Shown piece by piece: positions 53,524 to 64,000 of a DNA stretch of 64,000 nt (position 1 is the first letter of the stretch; every line of letters starts with the position of its first letter). This stretch comes from Dolomedes plantarius (Eukaryota; Arthropoda; Arachnida; Araneae; Dolomedidae). The notes beneath the pieces are model-generated. The model ran no database searches. It was not told the origin of the DNA and saw nothing but the letters and a program-made list of their open reading frames with translations. A program made the position numbers and the translations under genes. The stretch lies in NCBI GenBank assembly GCA_907164885.2, contig OU015493.1, positions 116,471,193-116,535,192 of the forward strand, written 5' to 3'.

Positions 53524-55748
53524 GATATATATATATTTATTTGGCAATACATTCAAGGAAATATTAATTTCCCCCAAAAATGGTGATACAAACTTAAGTT
53601 TATAAATGTAGTTGAGACATTAGGTGAAAGAAAACGTTACCAACATTTCATTTGTAACAATTTTCTTTACTTTTATACATTGAGAAGTTGTGTTTTAACA
53701 CCTAAGTATCATGATAATCTAAATCCACGTACAAGAAGGAATTATGTTGTAAATTAAAATATATAACTATTTCCAAGCTATTTTTTTTAATCTGAATAAT
53801 ACGGTCATGTTTCAATAACATTAATTAAATGTTTTTAATTATGCCTATTTTCATTGAAGGAATTAGCATTTAGCAAAAACTGGGCTGCCTTTTAACCTCG
53901 TTATTTGAAAGGTAGAATAAACTGCTTCTGAAAAACTCCCAAGTATTTTATAGATATCAAACATTATAATCCTTGGATGCTAACATAAAATTAATACTTT
54001 CTCACTGTAATTAAGATAAAATTGGACATGTCTTTGAAGACATTGATTGAAACTTTCAAGATGCACATATTACAGGCTATAATCACAACTCAGGCCAAGC
54101 TTATTTATTTAAAAGGCATTGGTTTTTGCCATTGCTCTTCGTGTAATATGCAGAATCTTACATTAATTACTGTTCAAAAATCCATCTTCTTTTCATGTTG
54201 TAGAGGTACACTTATAAGAAGTTATGTAACACAGACTGAAGGCTGAATCAGATATGTTTTAAATTTGATTCCTTCCCTACCTATGGTTTAAGTCTCAGTG
54301 TTTTGGTCCCTTATAATTCATATTTAATGTTCCATGCATCAAAATGTTAAAAATATAATGAATCCAAAATTATAGGATGCAGGTCAATATCATGAGAGCT
54401 GCTAAATTGGCTGCTGATGTATTCTTTCGCAAAAAAACTCCATTATTTGAATTTCACATACAACCTCATAAAATATCCCCTTACATGCATTTTGATTATA
54501 ACTAATCTTTTTTTTTTACATGAATTTTGCAGTATACTTTTTTCAACATCTAAGCATATATACTTTGTGGTAATAAAAATTACATTTTTTATTAGCTCCA
54601 CTCAAGGTTAACTAAAATTTAAAGTTATGGTATTAACTTTATTATCACTTCAAAAGATAAGTCTACACTTCAATATCATCTCAACAAACTCTGAAAACTG
54701 GTCAAAAAGAGTGAAAAACTTTCTAATTTACTATAACAATAATCTAAGAGCAAAAAATTTGCCACATAATGAAATCATTACAATCTAATATAAAATTGAA
54801 ATATACATGTTTATGGAAGTCTCATTTATCCTAGGATTCCCAAAGCCCCTAAATGACTATCAAAGCCAAGCATTCACCAAGAGTGTTACTTACCAATTAT
54901 ATCTGCAAAATACTACAGTCAATTTCTATAATTTTTACCACTAATTTTTTTTTAAATTGAAAGTTATTTCATTTCATAACAAAGAGCAAACATTGGATGG
55001 CACAACCAGCTTTTATCCTTTCATATTTTTCTTCCATCCTCTTAGCTCTAATGTATCATCAATTTTTTCCAGACACTGCTAACCTTGTATCAAACATATA
55101 AGACACATAAAAGCAACTTTTTTTTTAACGTCCGTATTTTCTTACTGTATATCAACCATGCACTATGTGATATCTGTCTCCTCCTAATTTATTTATATAT
55201 ATACCTGCTGAGGATATTCATGAGTACAAGTCTTCAAACATAAATCCTAGCAGCAATCTCTTTTGTTGTATGTATACATTAATCCTACCTCACGAATCCC
55301 ACCGTGTAGGAAGCAATTTAGTAGATACACCATTTAAATAACTCAAAAAAAATTAACAATTTTGCTGTAGAATAAAATTGTTTCGATTTTGTACTTATCT
55401 TTGATAACATTTGTAGATATTGTTGTAAAGTGTTGTCCATTTTTTTAATAAAAGAAAAAAATCCATATAATGCAATATAAAGTGGGATTCAAGCATGTGT
55501 TGTGTCAAGAAATTTAAAATTTTGTCAATCCTAGTAATTTTTAATGTCATGAGTATTGTAAATGTGCTGTTTATTATACTTTCAGAAAAAAAAATTCAAA
55601 ATAAAAATATTAAGTACAAATCAATATTAAAATAACAGCAAATTTTATTGAAATTTAGAAAACTGTAGTAATGTTAAAAAATAAATTGTAACTTTTTTAA
55701 TAAATATATTTTAACCTGTGTATTTCTTTTCTATGGCATCATTCTTAA
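52817..55748 (+). other. Probable 3' UTR and downstream sequence
   Basis: No coding block. AATAAA at 53028-53033 is the first candidate poly(A) signal, with further ones near 55446 and 55697, so the 3' UTR could be short or long. It includes a C homopolymer (53121-53135) and (TA)n at 53484-53535. No transposon boundary was recognised until 55749, in contrast to the introns. Confidence 0.45.
53028..53033 (+). promoter_or_regulatory. Candidate poly(A) signal AATAAA
   Basis: First AATAAA after the stop codon of the BTBD11-like gene, 212 bp downstream. Use is not proven. Confidence 0.35.
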
Positions 55749-57080
55749 CCCTTACGTCGGCTCAGTCTTTATACTGGTCCCCAGCTCATTGGTCTCACAG
55801 ACTGCCATGCTATAAAATTAGGATATTTTCCAATTTTTATAAGTTTTTTGCAGTTATAAGTCATTAATGAAAAAAATACCACCACTTATTCTTGGAAAGG
55901 GTAAAAAAAAAAATTATTCAACAAAAATTTAGTCTGTATATATCTTACAGTTAGAAAAAAAAAACAATGGTAACAGAACTTTACAAATAGAAAATTTTGT
56001 AAAGAGAATAACGAGGTTCATTGATTCTTGAGATTATTTAAAAATTGCACAAAGAATCATTATTCCAATGAGTACATTTATTTCTTCTAATGTAGTGTCC
56101 TTAAAATAAAGATGTGAAGGATTATCGACGTTTCAGTGCATTTTTGTTATTTTGCTATTGGTACGATTGAAAAATTTTTCAACTATCTTGTCAGTAAACA
56201 GAAAAGGCCAAACTTGCTCTGGAGAAGGGTTGTGCCCCAAGGCCAATGCTGGACCCTCTAACTTGTTTACTCTCACTTTTATCACATTACAAGATGCCGG
56301 CTGTGCTATAGGATGCAAGGGCTTGGAACTCCAAGTAAAACAATTTTCCCCCCCTCGATATTGAGTACTTTCCCAAGATGTTGATCTGTTCTCACTCCCT
56401 GATTCATCACTTGTTATGAGTTTTCGTGGTTTGTGATCCTTTTGTTTCCATGGACATCTTTTACACTCGCTTTGATATATCAGCTCTCATGACTGGTCAA
56501 TGAAGACTGTTCGAAGCTAAGTGCTGTTCAGAAATACTGACAGTCTGCTTGTAATCTTGTAAAAGAACATCCTCTAAATCTGACTGGTCATCATCACTAT
56601 TTTTCTCATTATTGGAGATTTGAGGAAGAATACAATTGTTTGGAATACAGGAATTGTCTGAATCAATTTCAGAATCTGATTCCTCAATCTGCGATAGTGG
56701 AAGAGAGATAAGATGTATGGTTTGTTCTGAAACAGGAGGAATTCTTCCAGCCATGTTAGCCACAATATAAGACCTTGGAAATAGAATGCATGCAGACTGA
56801 CAGACGATTAGTACAGTTTAAGGCTTATCAGTCATACAGACCGGCAAAAAATTAAAACAGTTCAAGGCTCATTGGTCCAAAAGACCGACTATGTTTTACA
56901 AAGATTAAATTTAACGACAAGCTACAAGCGGACAAAAATCTCTGATGTGTTGTACTTGAAGGTCAGGACCCGTCTGATGATGACCCAAACCCCCAAACAG
57001 TCTGATCAGCCCCACCAACCACCCCACCCTTCAGAACTGGTGCAACAGTGGTCTTCTATACCGATGAGTCAACGTAAGGG
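55749..57080 (-). mobile_element. piggyBac-like transposon, truncated
   Basis: TTAA at 55745-55748 and 57081-57084 bracket ends CCCTTACGTCGGCTCAGTCT and inverse CCCTTACGTTGACTCATCGG. These TTAA plus CCCTT ends are typical of piggyBac. The interior carries the N-terminal part of a piggyBac transposase on the minus strand; the catalytic DDD core is deleted. Confidence 0.8.
56040..56763 (-). pseudogene. piggyBac transposase N-terminal part, frameshifted
   Basis: Begins near 56763 with an acidic N-terminus (ESDSEIDSDNS, then NSDDDQSDLEDVLLQDY), typical of piggyBac. A frame change leads to KVRVNKLEGPALALGHNPSP and EQVWPFLFTDKIVEKFFNRT, matching the GP-A-SP-E-F-LFF-E-I--I--TN block. A stop follows KITKMH at about 56130. 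The same frame then continues with YFKDTTLEEINVLIGIMILC, the next conserved block. No catalytic Asp region is present. Confidence 0.75.
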
Positions 57081-58147
57081 TTAAACAGCATACACACTGT
57101 CAAATATGTTGATTAATGCCCACAAATTATCTAACATTAATGCTTGACATGAAGGGCATAATACGAGACAAATGGATAATGTAAAATGCCATTGCCTGCC
57201 ATCCACAACAACAAAAAATGCCAATTCATGTCTCCCAACAGCAATATGTCAATTGCATACTTAGGCTCATTCCCAATACACGGTGCCGCGGCTTGGCGAT
57301 ACTTTTTTTAGATTTTTGCCAATTTGGCGATGAAATGCCAAATGTGGTTTGTGTTTTATGCTTTTAAGGTAACCATTTATTGCTCCCGATTTGAATAAGA
57401 TGGCGATATTTTTTGGCGATGTTTTTTAGATTTTTGCCAAATTTTTAGATTTTTGACGATAAAATGCCAAATGTGGTTTCTGTTTGTTAAATGCTTTTAA
57501 GCCCGTTTAAGTTTGCTGTATATATCACTTCCTCTTTGAATAATTAATGGCCAATCAGGGCCTGTGTTTTACCGGTAGACCTGTTTAATCTGGATTTTTA
57601 AACCGCGCCTGTTTCAAAGACATTAATCCGTTGAAAATCCTTTTTGGGATTTGCAGTTCCATCGGTCGGACGTACATTTCTTTGCTAGGTATAGCTTCTT
57701 TTGTGAATGAGAGAGTGAATTTGGGTTTCTTTAGGGATATTCAAAAAGCGGGTAAGAGAACTAATTGAATATTGTATGTATATTGGGTTAATCGCTAATG
57801 TTTATTATTGTCCAAATTTTAATTTACCAATGACTTTAACTGAAAGAAAAGACGTTAATGATGGGTTTGTCGTGTTCGGGGTGGTGGGGAGGAACATCAC
57901 GTTAAAAGATCGATTAGATGTGGTTCCTCAGTAAATTGGATTTAATTACGGTTTTAAAATTAACTTATTTATGGGTAAAAAAAACGCCGTGTTCTTGGAT
58001 TACAGACGAATTGGATGAATCCGAAAGTGAATAACCGGTAAGTGGTTTTTTTTAAATTTTAACATGAAATAATATAAATGACAACATGCAGAACTTTCAT
58101 TTTTTTTACTTGCTGATATATTTAACCAAGATGTATTTTACATTTGT

Positions 58148-58622
58148 TTAAATGAATTATTTGCAATATACTGATTTTTTTAGCGGGTGGTTGGGGGGGG
58201 GGGGGGGGGCAGCCCCCCCACACACAACAAATTTCTCATCATTTTTTGTATTTGTGTGCTTTTTCTGTGGTTGTATAGTTTAAAAAATGCGTAATTTTGG
58301 GACTTTTCGGACTTTCCCGTTCCAAAAACACGCGTTCTGCTTGGGCGACAAAAATTTTAAAAAATAAAATTGACTATTTAAATGAATTATTTGCAATATA
58401 CTGACTTTTTTTTTAGCGGGGGGTTGGGGGGGCGGCAGCCCCCCCACACATAATAAATTTCTCATTATTTATCAGCTTTCAATTTTGTATTTGTGTGTTT
58501 GTGCTTTAGTGTGGTTGTACAGTTTAAAAAATGCATATTTTTGGGACTTTTCGGACTTTCCCCTTCCAAAAATACGCGTTCGGCTTGGGCGACAAAAAAT
58601 TAAAAAAAATAAAATCGACTGC
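58148..58622 (+). repeat. Two-copy ~230-bp tandem duplication
   Basis: AATGAATTATTTGCAATATA begins copies at 58151 and 58381. Both carry a G-run/C-run hairpin (GGGGGG...CAGCCCCCCC), TTTAAAAAATGC, and TTTTGGGACTTTTCGGACTT followed by GCTTGGGCGACAAAAA. The G tracts differ in length. Confidence 0.85.
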
Positions 58623-58694
58623 CCTTATTTAACTTCATTTTTTCATTTTCTGTATAAATTTTTAATGAAAGTTCTGCATGTTGCCATTTATATT

Positions 58695-58791
58695 ATTTCA
58701 CTGCATTGGAACCGCCATCTTGGTTCCGTCTCCCATCGCCAAATTGGCGACGGGAGACAGAACCAAGATGGCGGTTCCAATGCAGTGAAAT
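58695..58791. repeat. Near-perfect 97-bp palindrome
   Basis: Arms ATTTCACTGCATTGGAACCG and onward pair with their inverse with only about two mismatches; the centre CGCCAAATTGGCG leaves essentially no loop. Each arm contains CCGCCATCTTGG, which resembles a YY1/Pho-type site; that resemblance may be coincidental. Confidence 0.9.
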
Positions 58792-58815
58792 ACAAGGGGC
58801 ACCGTGTATTGGGAA

Positions 58816-60128
58816 TTAACCGCATACTTACATTTCAGAGATTAATGTTAAAATTGATTTAGGATATTGCAGACGCACATTATGTATAAATACTTTAAAA
58901 CCGGAGAAAGACACGGAAAAAGAAATAAAAATAATATTGATGAGTTTAAGCACTTGCATAAAGAAATGAAGCTCAGTATATTAAATACAATGAATTATTA
59001 GCCATTTAGACCTAATCCTGTTGATGGGCATGTAGGGAAAATTGCATTCATTAAAATCATCAGTAGCCACTACATGCATAACAAAAGTGTAATTTTGTTT
59101 CAATCACTTCAAATATAGTGTTTTTGAAGCGATATAACAAATACCATCCCTAAAGCTTTACACTTCACTTTTGACATAAAAAAGTTAACATCTTAACTTA
59201 CAAAATCCCCATCTAAAAATAAATTGTACAAGGAAATCCCATTATCCATAAATAAGTATATATTATATAAATGTAGACACACATATACAAATATGCATTC
59301 AAACATACATACATGCATACACATGTATTTATATACATACATGCATTATACCTATCATGTACATATATATGTATACATATTTCATATATAAGCACAAAAA
59401 CATCCCCTAATTGTATGTATTGAAAAAAAAAGACAATATGCAACCACATGCATCATCTCTCACAGGCAAGTATTTATTTCAAGAAACTAAGATTTGTTGT
59501 TCTTATACTGGAGTAGTTCTGCTTTGTATGTCTTTGACAGACTAGGATCTAGTTCTACTTTTCTCAAATTTAATTAACTAAATATACTTCAATTCCTTCA
59601 TTTCATTTATTGAAAGAAACAAAACCCAAGTTTTCAAACAGTACTTTAAAAGTATTTACAATGCACTAACAAGTAAAGGTATTTCTATCAGTTAAGATCG
59701 CAATGCATTGAGAAAAAAAAAATCCCACATAAATATTGGTATATATACATTCAGCTTTATTTAGAGGCAAATGCTGTAAACACTAAATTCATTATAGCTA
59801 TACATTCTCAATAAAATTTATAAACATCAAACAATCATAATTTTCAATGTACAAACAGTGTCATAACAGCAGAGAAAGCACAGAGATGGTGGAAAAATAT
59901 GCTTAAAATTTTGTTCAGGTTAGAAAGTCTTAAAATACAGAAAAAAAGGGATGCAGCATTCAAAAAACCCACAGTGCACTTATACAAAATATTCTCTCTC
60001 AGATCAAGGAATGTGTATATTTTATAAACTAATATATGAGATGATATTAAGGCATTAGGAAGAGGAAATCAATCACCAGAGACTGATATCTTATGCATTT
60101 AAAACTAAAAGTTCGAGAAATCACTGGG
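58816..60128 (-). other. Probable 3' UTR of the LITAF-domain gene
   Basis: Lies downstream (minus strand) of the LITAF stop codon. No ORF of interest. TTTATT at 59756-59761, which is AATAAA on the minus strand, is a candidate poly(A) signal. ATAC/ATGT-rich simple sequence occupies 59265-59400. Confidence 0.4.
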
Positions 60129-60237
60129 TTACAGACGACGGAAAGTGCCCAAGTGTGACTTGCAGTTGGGGCAGCGATGCTCTATGTCTTGACACTCTGG
60201 TATACAGCATGGAATCAGGCAACATCCTAACCAACAT
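60129..60237 (-). CDS. LITAF-domain protein, last exon
   Basis: On the minus strand, acceptor AAATTTTCAG precedes 60237 and the exon runs to the TAA at 60129-60131. It encodes CWLGCCLIPCCIPECQDIEH, then RCPNCKSHLGTFRRL. The hydrophobic Cys-rich segment followed by H-x-CPxC and LG-F-R is the C-terminal half of the LITAF (SIMPLE) zinc domain, which anchors the protein to the cytosolic face of late-endosome or lysosome membranes. The N-terminal CPxC half must be in an upstream exon to the right, which I did not find in 60238-64000. The exon enters with one base of a split codon. Which LITAF/CDIP-type paralogue it is cannot be told. Confidence 0.88.
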
Positions 60238-61922
60238 CTGAAAATTTATTAGCAGATAATTATATATACTGAAAGGAAGATATTTCATAATATTAAGAAT
60301 ATAGGAACGTTTATAACAAATGCAAAGATGAAATACTCATGTTAACACCCCTTTTTTAATGTAGGATTATGTTCCTCAATAACGGTCCTGTGTCGTGAGT
60401 TGGAATTTTGGCAGTGCACCTAATCCATTAGCAGTACAGTTAAACAGAAAAGTATCAAAATGCATTAAAGGAAAAAAAATGAGGTAAGCAAACAATAAGT
60501 AATCCTACGTTAATGACCCATGATAGTTTCATTAGAGGAGACTACCTGAAATTTTTTTTTTTTTTTTTTTATTAGCCTCTATGTATTCTAGAAATACTGT
60601 ATTCTAGAAATCTAATTTTTGCATTCAGGCTCTTAATGTCTGCCAATTTTGGAAGAAAATACAAGATTTTTCATCAAGCAAGGAAGGAATTTCTGTGATT
60701 CTAAAAGCAAATTAAAGAACTATATTAAAAATCACCACAATAATTGATTTTCAGGATAAAAATATTTAATTTCAGCACAAAAAAAATCAAAATTTAAATA
60801 AAATTCAATTCAGTGATTGATTAAACTTTTTTTCCCTTTTTGATACAGTCTTACAATTACAGTAAAATCCAAAATACAAGCTGGAGAAAAATTAAAAACC
60901 TCTTAAGATATCCATTAAAAAAATATTAAAAGCATAACATTTAATGTATGCAACAGTTTGGAGAACACACATGAAATTATCAAACATGAGGAGATTAATT
61001 CTTTTACCTGTCCAAAAAATATTCTTGAGCATCAATTTAAATACTCTTCCTATCATTCATAATGCTTTAATCCTACCATTTTAATGCAATAAAAATCAAT
61101 TTAACCATTTTATTCTGGAAAACCCCTCAAAATTATGATCAAAAGTGAATTAATTTGAACTGAACAAAGAGGTTCAATTCTCCTCATAAATCTAAGAGCT
61201 CACAACAAAAAATTCTCAACAGCAGTATGAAACCTACCTGATATTTGAACAAGGAAAATAAATACCCTCTGAGCTTTAGGTAATCCTGATATTAAAGAGG
61301 ATTATTTGCTTCATGCAAAGGAGAGACAAGATGGAGTAATGTCACACTGACTTTTTAGAGCGTCACTAAATTCTTACATCATTGATTACACCTCTACATC
61401 ATTGACAATCACTAAATCATTGACTTTTAGAGCATTGCTTTTTGAGGCATCACTATAAAATGTCATTCATCAAGTAGCTACATGGAATCAGTTTTTGACA
61501 TCTAATTCAGGAATGACAAAGCTACATTTCAAATATTAATGGAGTTAAAATTTTCTTGAAAATGAGGCCTTTTCAAGAGTTCCAGAATATCATTCCATTT
61601 TTAGGATACTACCACTTTAAATTTTATGTACCTTCCATCTTTCATTGTTTCCAATATTAGCAGCATGTTAAACTATGCAGATAATCATCTCTGATACCAA
61701 GGTACTTAGGTAGAGAGGTCAGTTATTTGAGCATAAAAAAAATAATCTTTTGGAATATGAAGACTCAATACAAGACCTACCTCTTTAATGCCCATAAGAA
61801 TCAGTTAAAATATTAGTTTTAATGATTCAGCTTCTAAGAAATGTTTAAGAGAACACTTGTTAAAATTTAATACCAAAGGGCTAAAAAGGACTTTAAATAT
61901 AAATACTGATTCACTGCCTTAA
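60238..61922. other. Intron of the LITAF-domain gene, nothing recognised
   Basis: AT-rich with an A/T homopolymer at 60552-60571. I looked on the minus strand for a CPxC-containing exon and found none. Confidence 0.5.
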
Positions 61923-63218
61923 TCTAATATATAAAAATGAAAATTTGTGTCTGAAATTATATAGAAATCCACAGTTTAGAAGCGACGATCAGGAAATTTT
62001 ACATATTGGCGGCATTAGACACAGCAGAGGGAAGTAAGAACTTCCGGAATCGAAATTAATTACCGTTAATTTTTAATTAATAAAAAACACTTTTTGAAGG
62101 GCGAATCCAGAAATGTTAGAGCCTCACAACTTTCAGCCAGCCACGTGAGGCTTACTGAACAGCGAGAAGTAAAAAGATAGAAAAATAAATAAAATCAAAA
62201 AGTTTCAAGTCATATATTAAACCAAAATAATAAGTGAAAATAATCTTTCAAGTCAGATTTTATACTCTAAAATAGATCAGATCCAATATTAACACTCTCG
62301 ACACGCGATGGAAAATTCGAATCAACCCCGCTAGGTGTCACGCGATCTTCTCTAATCGCTACTGCAATCTTTCTCGCCCATATCTTTGTATCTACTAAAG
62401 AGATAACGATTTCTCTTTTATCCTATCTTATTTCTAACTTAAAACTCCTCCCACATGTATATTTACCAACCCACAAGAACTTTCTAATAATCTCAGTGCG
62501 AATATCTCATTTTACTCATTCTACTACCACTCCTTCGTAACCCGGTTGGTAGAGCACGCGCACTGCCGGCAGTGGCAATTTTGTAGTTCTTTTTAATTTT
62601 CTATATTTTTAATGTTTAAATTCTCATTTTATTTTAAAATTATTTTTACTTGATGAGGGCCTATTTTTTCTATGTTATTTATACTGTGGTTTTTTTTTTT
62701 TTAATGGATTTTAGTAAACAAACTTATTTTTTCAGTTCCTTCCATCATTTACAGTTCTCAAGGCAAAAAGGCAGTTTGACATTTTTAGTTTTCAGCTTTT
62801 AGTGGTACAATGATGAAAGGCTGAAATCTACCTAATTCTGAGTAGTTTATTATGGAGAGAAAAGGAGTTTAACATGGAGAGGATGTTTTATAAGAGTTTA
62901 ATGTGACGAGGAGTTGAATGGTTTACAGCCCTCAAACACTTTTTTTTAGAGGAATGCTGCAGCAATTTCATGGTTCTATTGGAAAATTCTGCAAAACTTG
63001 TAAACAGGTTTTTTTGCTCAAATGATGAAAGGCTGGATCTAGATGAATTCCGAGAAGTTCAATATAAATTTATATATTTTTATATTGGGTTTTCATTTTA
63101 TTCATGTGTCATTTCACATGCTTTTTTTCTATGTTATTTATACTGTGTTTGGCTTTTAAATTGATTTTGGTAAACAAACGTTCTTAAAATCCCGGACAAA
63201 GCCGGGTACTTCAGCTAG
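61923..63218 (+). mobile_element. Helitron-like element with well-formed 3' hairpin
   Basis: Preceded by A, it begins TCTAATATATAAAAATGAAA. It ends with a 5-bp stem (CCCGG 63191-63195, loop ACAAAG, CCGGG 63202-63206), 8 nt, then CTAG followed by T. This is the textbook non-autonomous Helitron layout. Internally, two stretches (about 62640-62850 and 63000-63185) share AATGATGAAAGGCTG and TCTATGTTATTTATACTGTG blocks, so part of it is duplicated. A tRNA-like fragment CCCGGTTGGTAGAGCACGCG lies at 62540-62559. Confidence 0.7.
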
Positions 63219-64000
63219 TACAATATAACTATCAACACATCACAATAACATAAGTCTAATTTTTTGCTGAAGGGCTAAAACAGGTCAAACTGCAGTGAGA
63301 GCTGTAGAAACAATTTCATATTTGAGCAGGTTTATATAATCTATTAAGATATTACAGCTTTACTGCTTAAGAATTACATATTAAGTGATCGACAGCTTGC
63401 AATTTATAATTATTTTATAAAATTCGATAAGACTGCAATATTTACTTTAACAACTGATTCCTTGAAACAAAATTACTGAGTAATGGAACTTTTCTAATGA
63501 TCTCATAACAGGAAAGTCTGATTATATACTAGAATATTTTACTTTCCTCACTACAATTAACAAAATCTGACATTTCATTTTTTACTACAAACATTTAACT
63601 ACATTTTTTAAACACCTTTTTTTAAAGAAAAAGGAGCAACATAGTCAAAAAAATTTACTTTAAATTCCTTCATAACATTACGTAAACATTTTAGTATTAT
63701 GCAGAAAATAGAAATACTAACTTTATAGATAGAACTTCAAAAAGTAATGGTAAAAAATTACACAAACAAACTATATCATTCGTTTAAAAGGTTCTACACA
63801 GCACTTTCATCAGATAAGCAATGTTTTCAAAGAGAAACTGTTAATCCTATAGCAATTACATCTATCAGTACTTGAAAGGATAATCAAGTTCAGAGATAAA
63901 GGATTTCATAAAACTGAAATTTATATACATCTAACCAATAACTTTATACAGCTAATGTAATCTTTCACTATTTCATATTCATAAAATAAGTTCAAATCCC
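63219..64000. other. Non-coding sequence to the window edge
   Basis: AT-rich, nothing recognised; probably still intron of the LITAF-domain gene. Confidence 0.45.

Larger units (their letters stand above)
57270..58815. mobile_element. 1.55-kb inverted-repeat element, superfamily not assigned
   Basis: A perfect 18-bp terminal inverted repeat: TTCCCAATACACGGTGCC at 57270-57287 and its inverse at 58798-58815. Near the left end are tandem repeats of TTGGCGAT, TTTTAGATTTTTG and AATGCCAAATGTGGTTT (57291-57490). Near the right end are the palindrome 58695-58791 and an inverted repeat linking 58063-58100 to 58661-58700. No transposase was recognised. It lies between the BTBD11-like and LITAF-type genes. 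Confidence 0.65.

Noticed and set aside
53600..54700. Small open frames after the BTBD11-like gene, possible downstream gene
   Set aside because: Short, low-complexity and without homology signs; more likely 3' UTR or intergenic.
62536..62575. A-box-like GGTTGGTAGAGCACGCGC suggesting a tRNA or SINE
   Set aside because: No B box at the right distance; the fragment lies inside the Helitron-like element and cannot form a cloverleaf.

Overview
This is AT-rich, intron-dominated, transposon-saturated eukaryotic DNA. Long introns with consensus GT-AG junctions, (TA)n microsatellites, and Tc1/mariner, pogo/Tigger-like, piggyBac-like, hAT-like and Helitron-like repeats point to an arthropod. A chelicerate such as a spider is my best guess, from the style of the Tc1-like transposases, but nothing here proves it. 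No bacterial, phage or CRISPR features are present.

Main gene: positions 18504-52816 (+ strand) hold twelve in-phase exons, about 2.1 kb of coding sequence spread over 34 kb. They encode the C-terminal ~704 residues of an ankyrin-repeat plus BTB/POZ protein of the ABTB2/BTBD11 (ABTB3) family. In order they give a region comparable to the family's histone-fold segment (exons 1-2 seen here), four ankyrin repeats (exons 3-6), a conserved linker (exons 6-9) and a BTB/POZ domain with C-terminal helices (exons 10-12). The 5' end of the gene was not found and probably lies left of the window. Every junction keeps phase except the fifth visible exon (34581-34673), which lacks one base; this is either an assembly error or a real lesion. 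A second gene on the minus strand ends convergently at 60129, where the last exon of a LITAF-domain zinc protein is visible.

Layout: 1-18500 is non-coding, with MITEs, a gutted element keeping a PHD-like transposase tail (8181-9646), a Helitron-like element (10918-11969), a TTAA-flanked inverted repeat enclosing a non-LTR relic (13063-13981), and a pogo derivative keeping a PIP-box transposase tail (17331-18234). The first visible intron carries a Tigger-like element with a Helitron nested in it (19363-21780) and a 313-bp inverted repeat surrounding a Tc1-like element with three-site ends (22606-25545). The next intron carries three more Tc1/mariner-type elements (27143-31768). The intron after exon 9 holds two partial copies of one Tc1 family followed by another Tc1 element and a ~330-bp TA tract (43623-47085). 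Later introns hold an RNase H non-LTR relic and small MITEs. Downstream of the gene are a piggyBac relic (55749-57080), a 1.55-kb element with an internal near-perfect palindrome (57270-58815), the LITAF exon, and a Helitron-like element with a well-formed 3' end (61923-63218).

Nothing here is a demonstrably new functional system. The most informative items are the one-base lesion in a conserved exon, the symmetric three-site ends of the Tc1 element at 23445-25118, the transposase tails kept in deleted elements (PIP box, PHD-like finger), an inactivating 10-bp difference shared by two Tc1 copies, and Tc1 insertions embedded in TA microsatellites.
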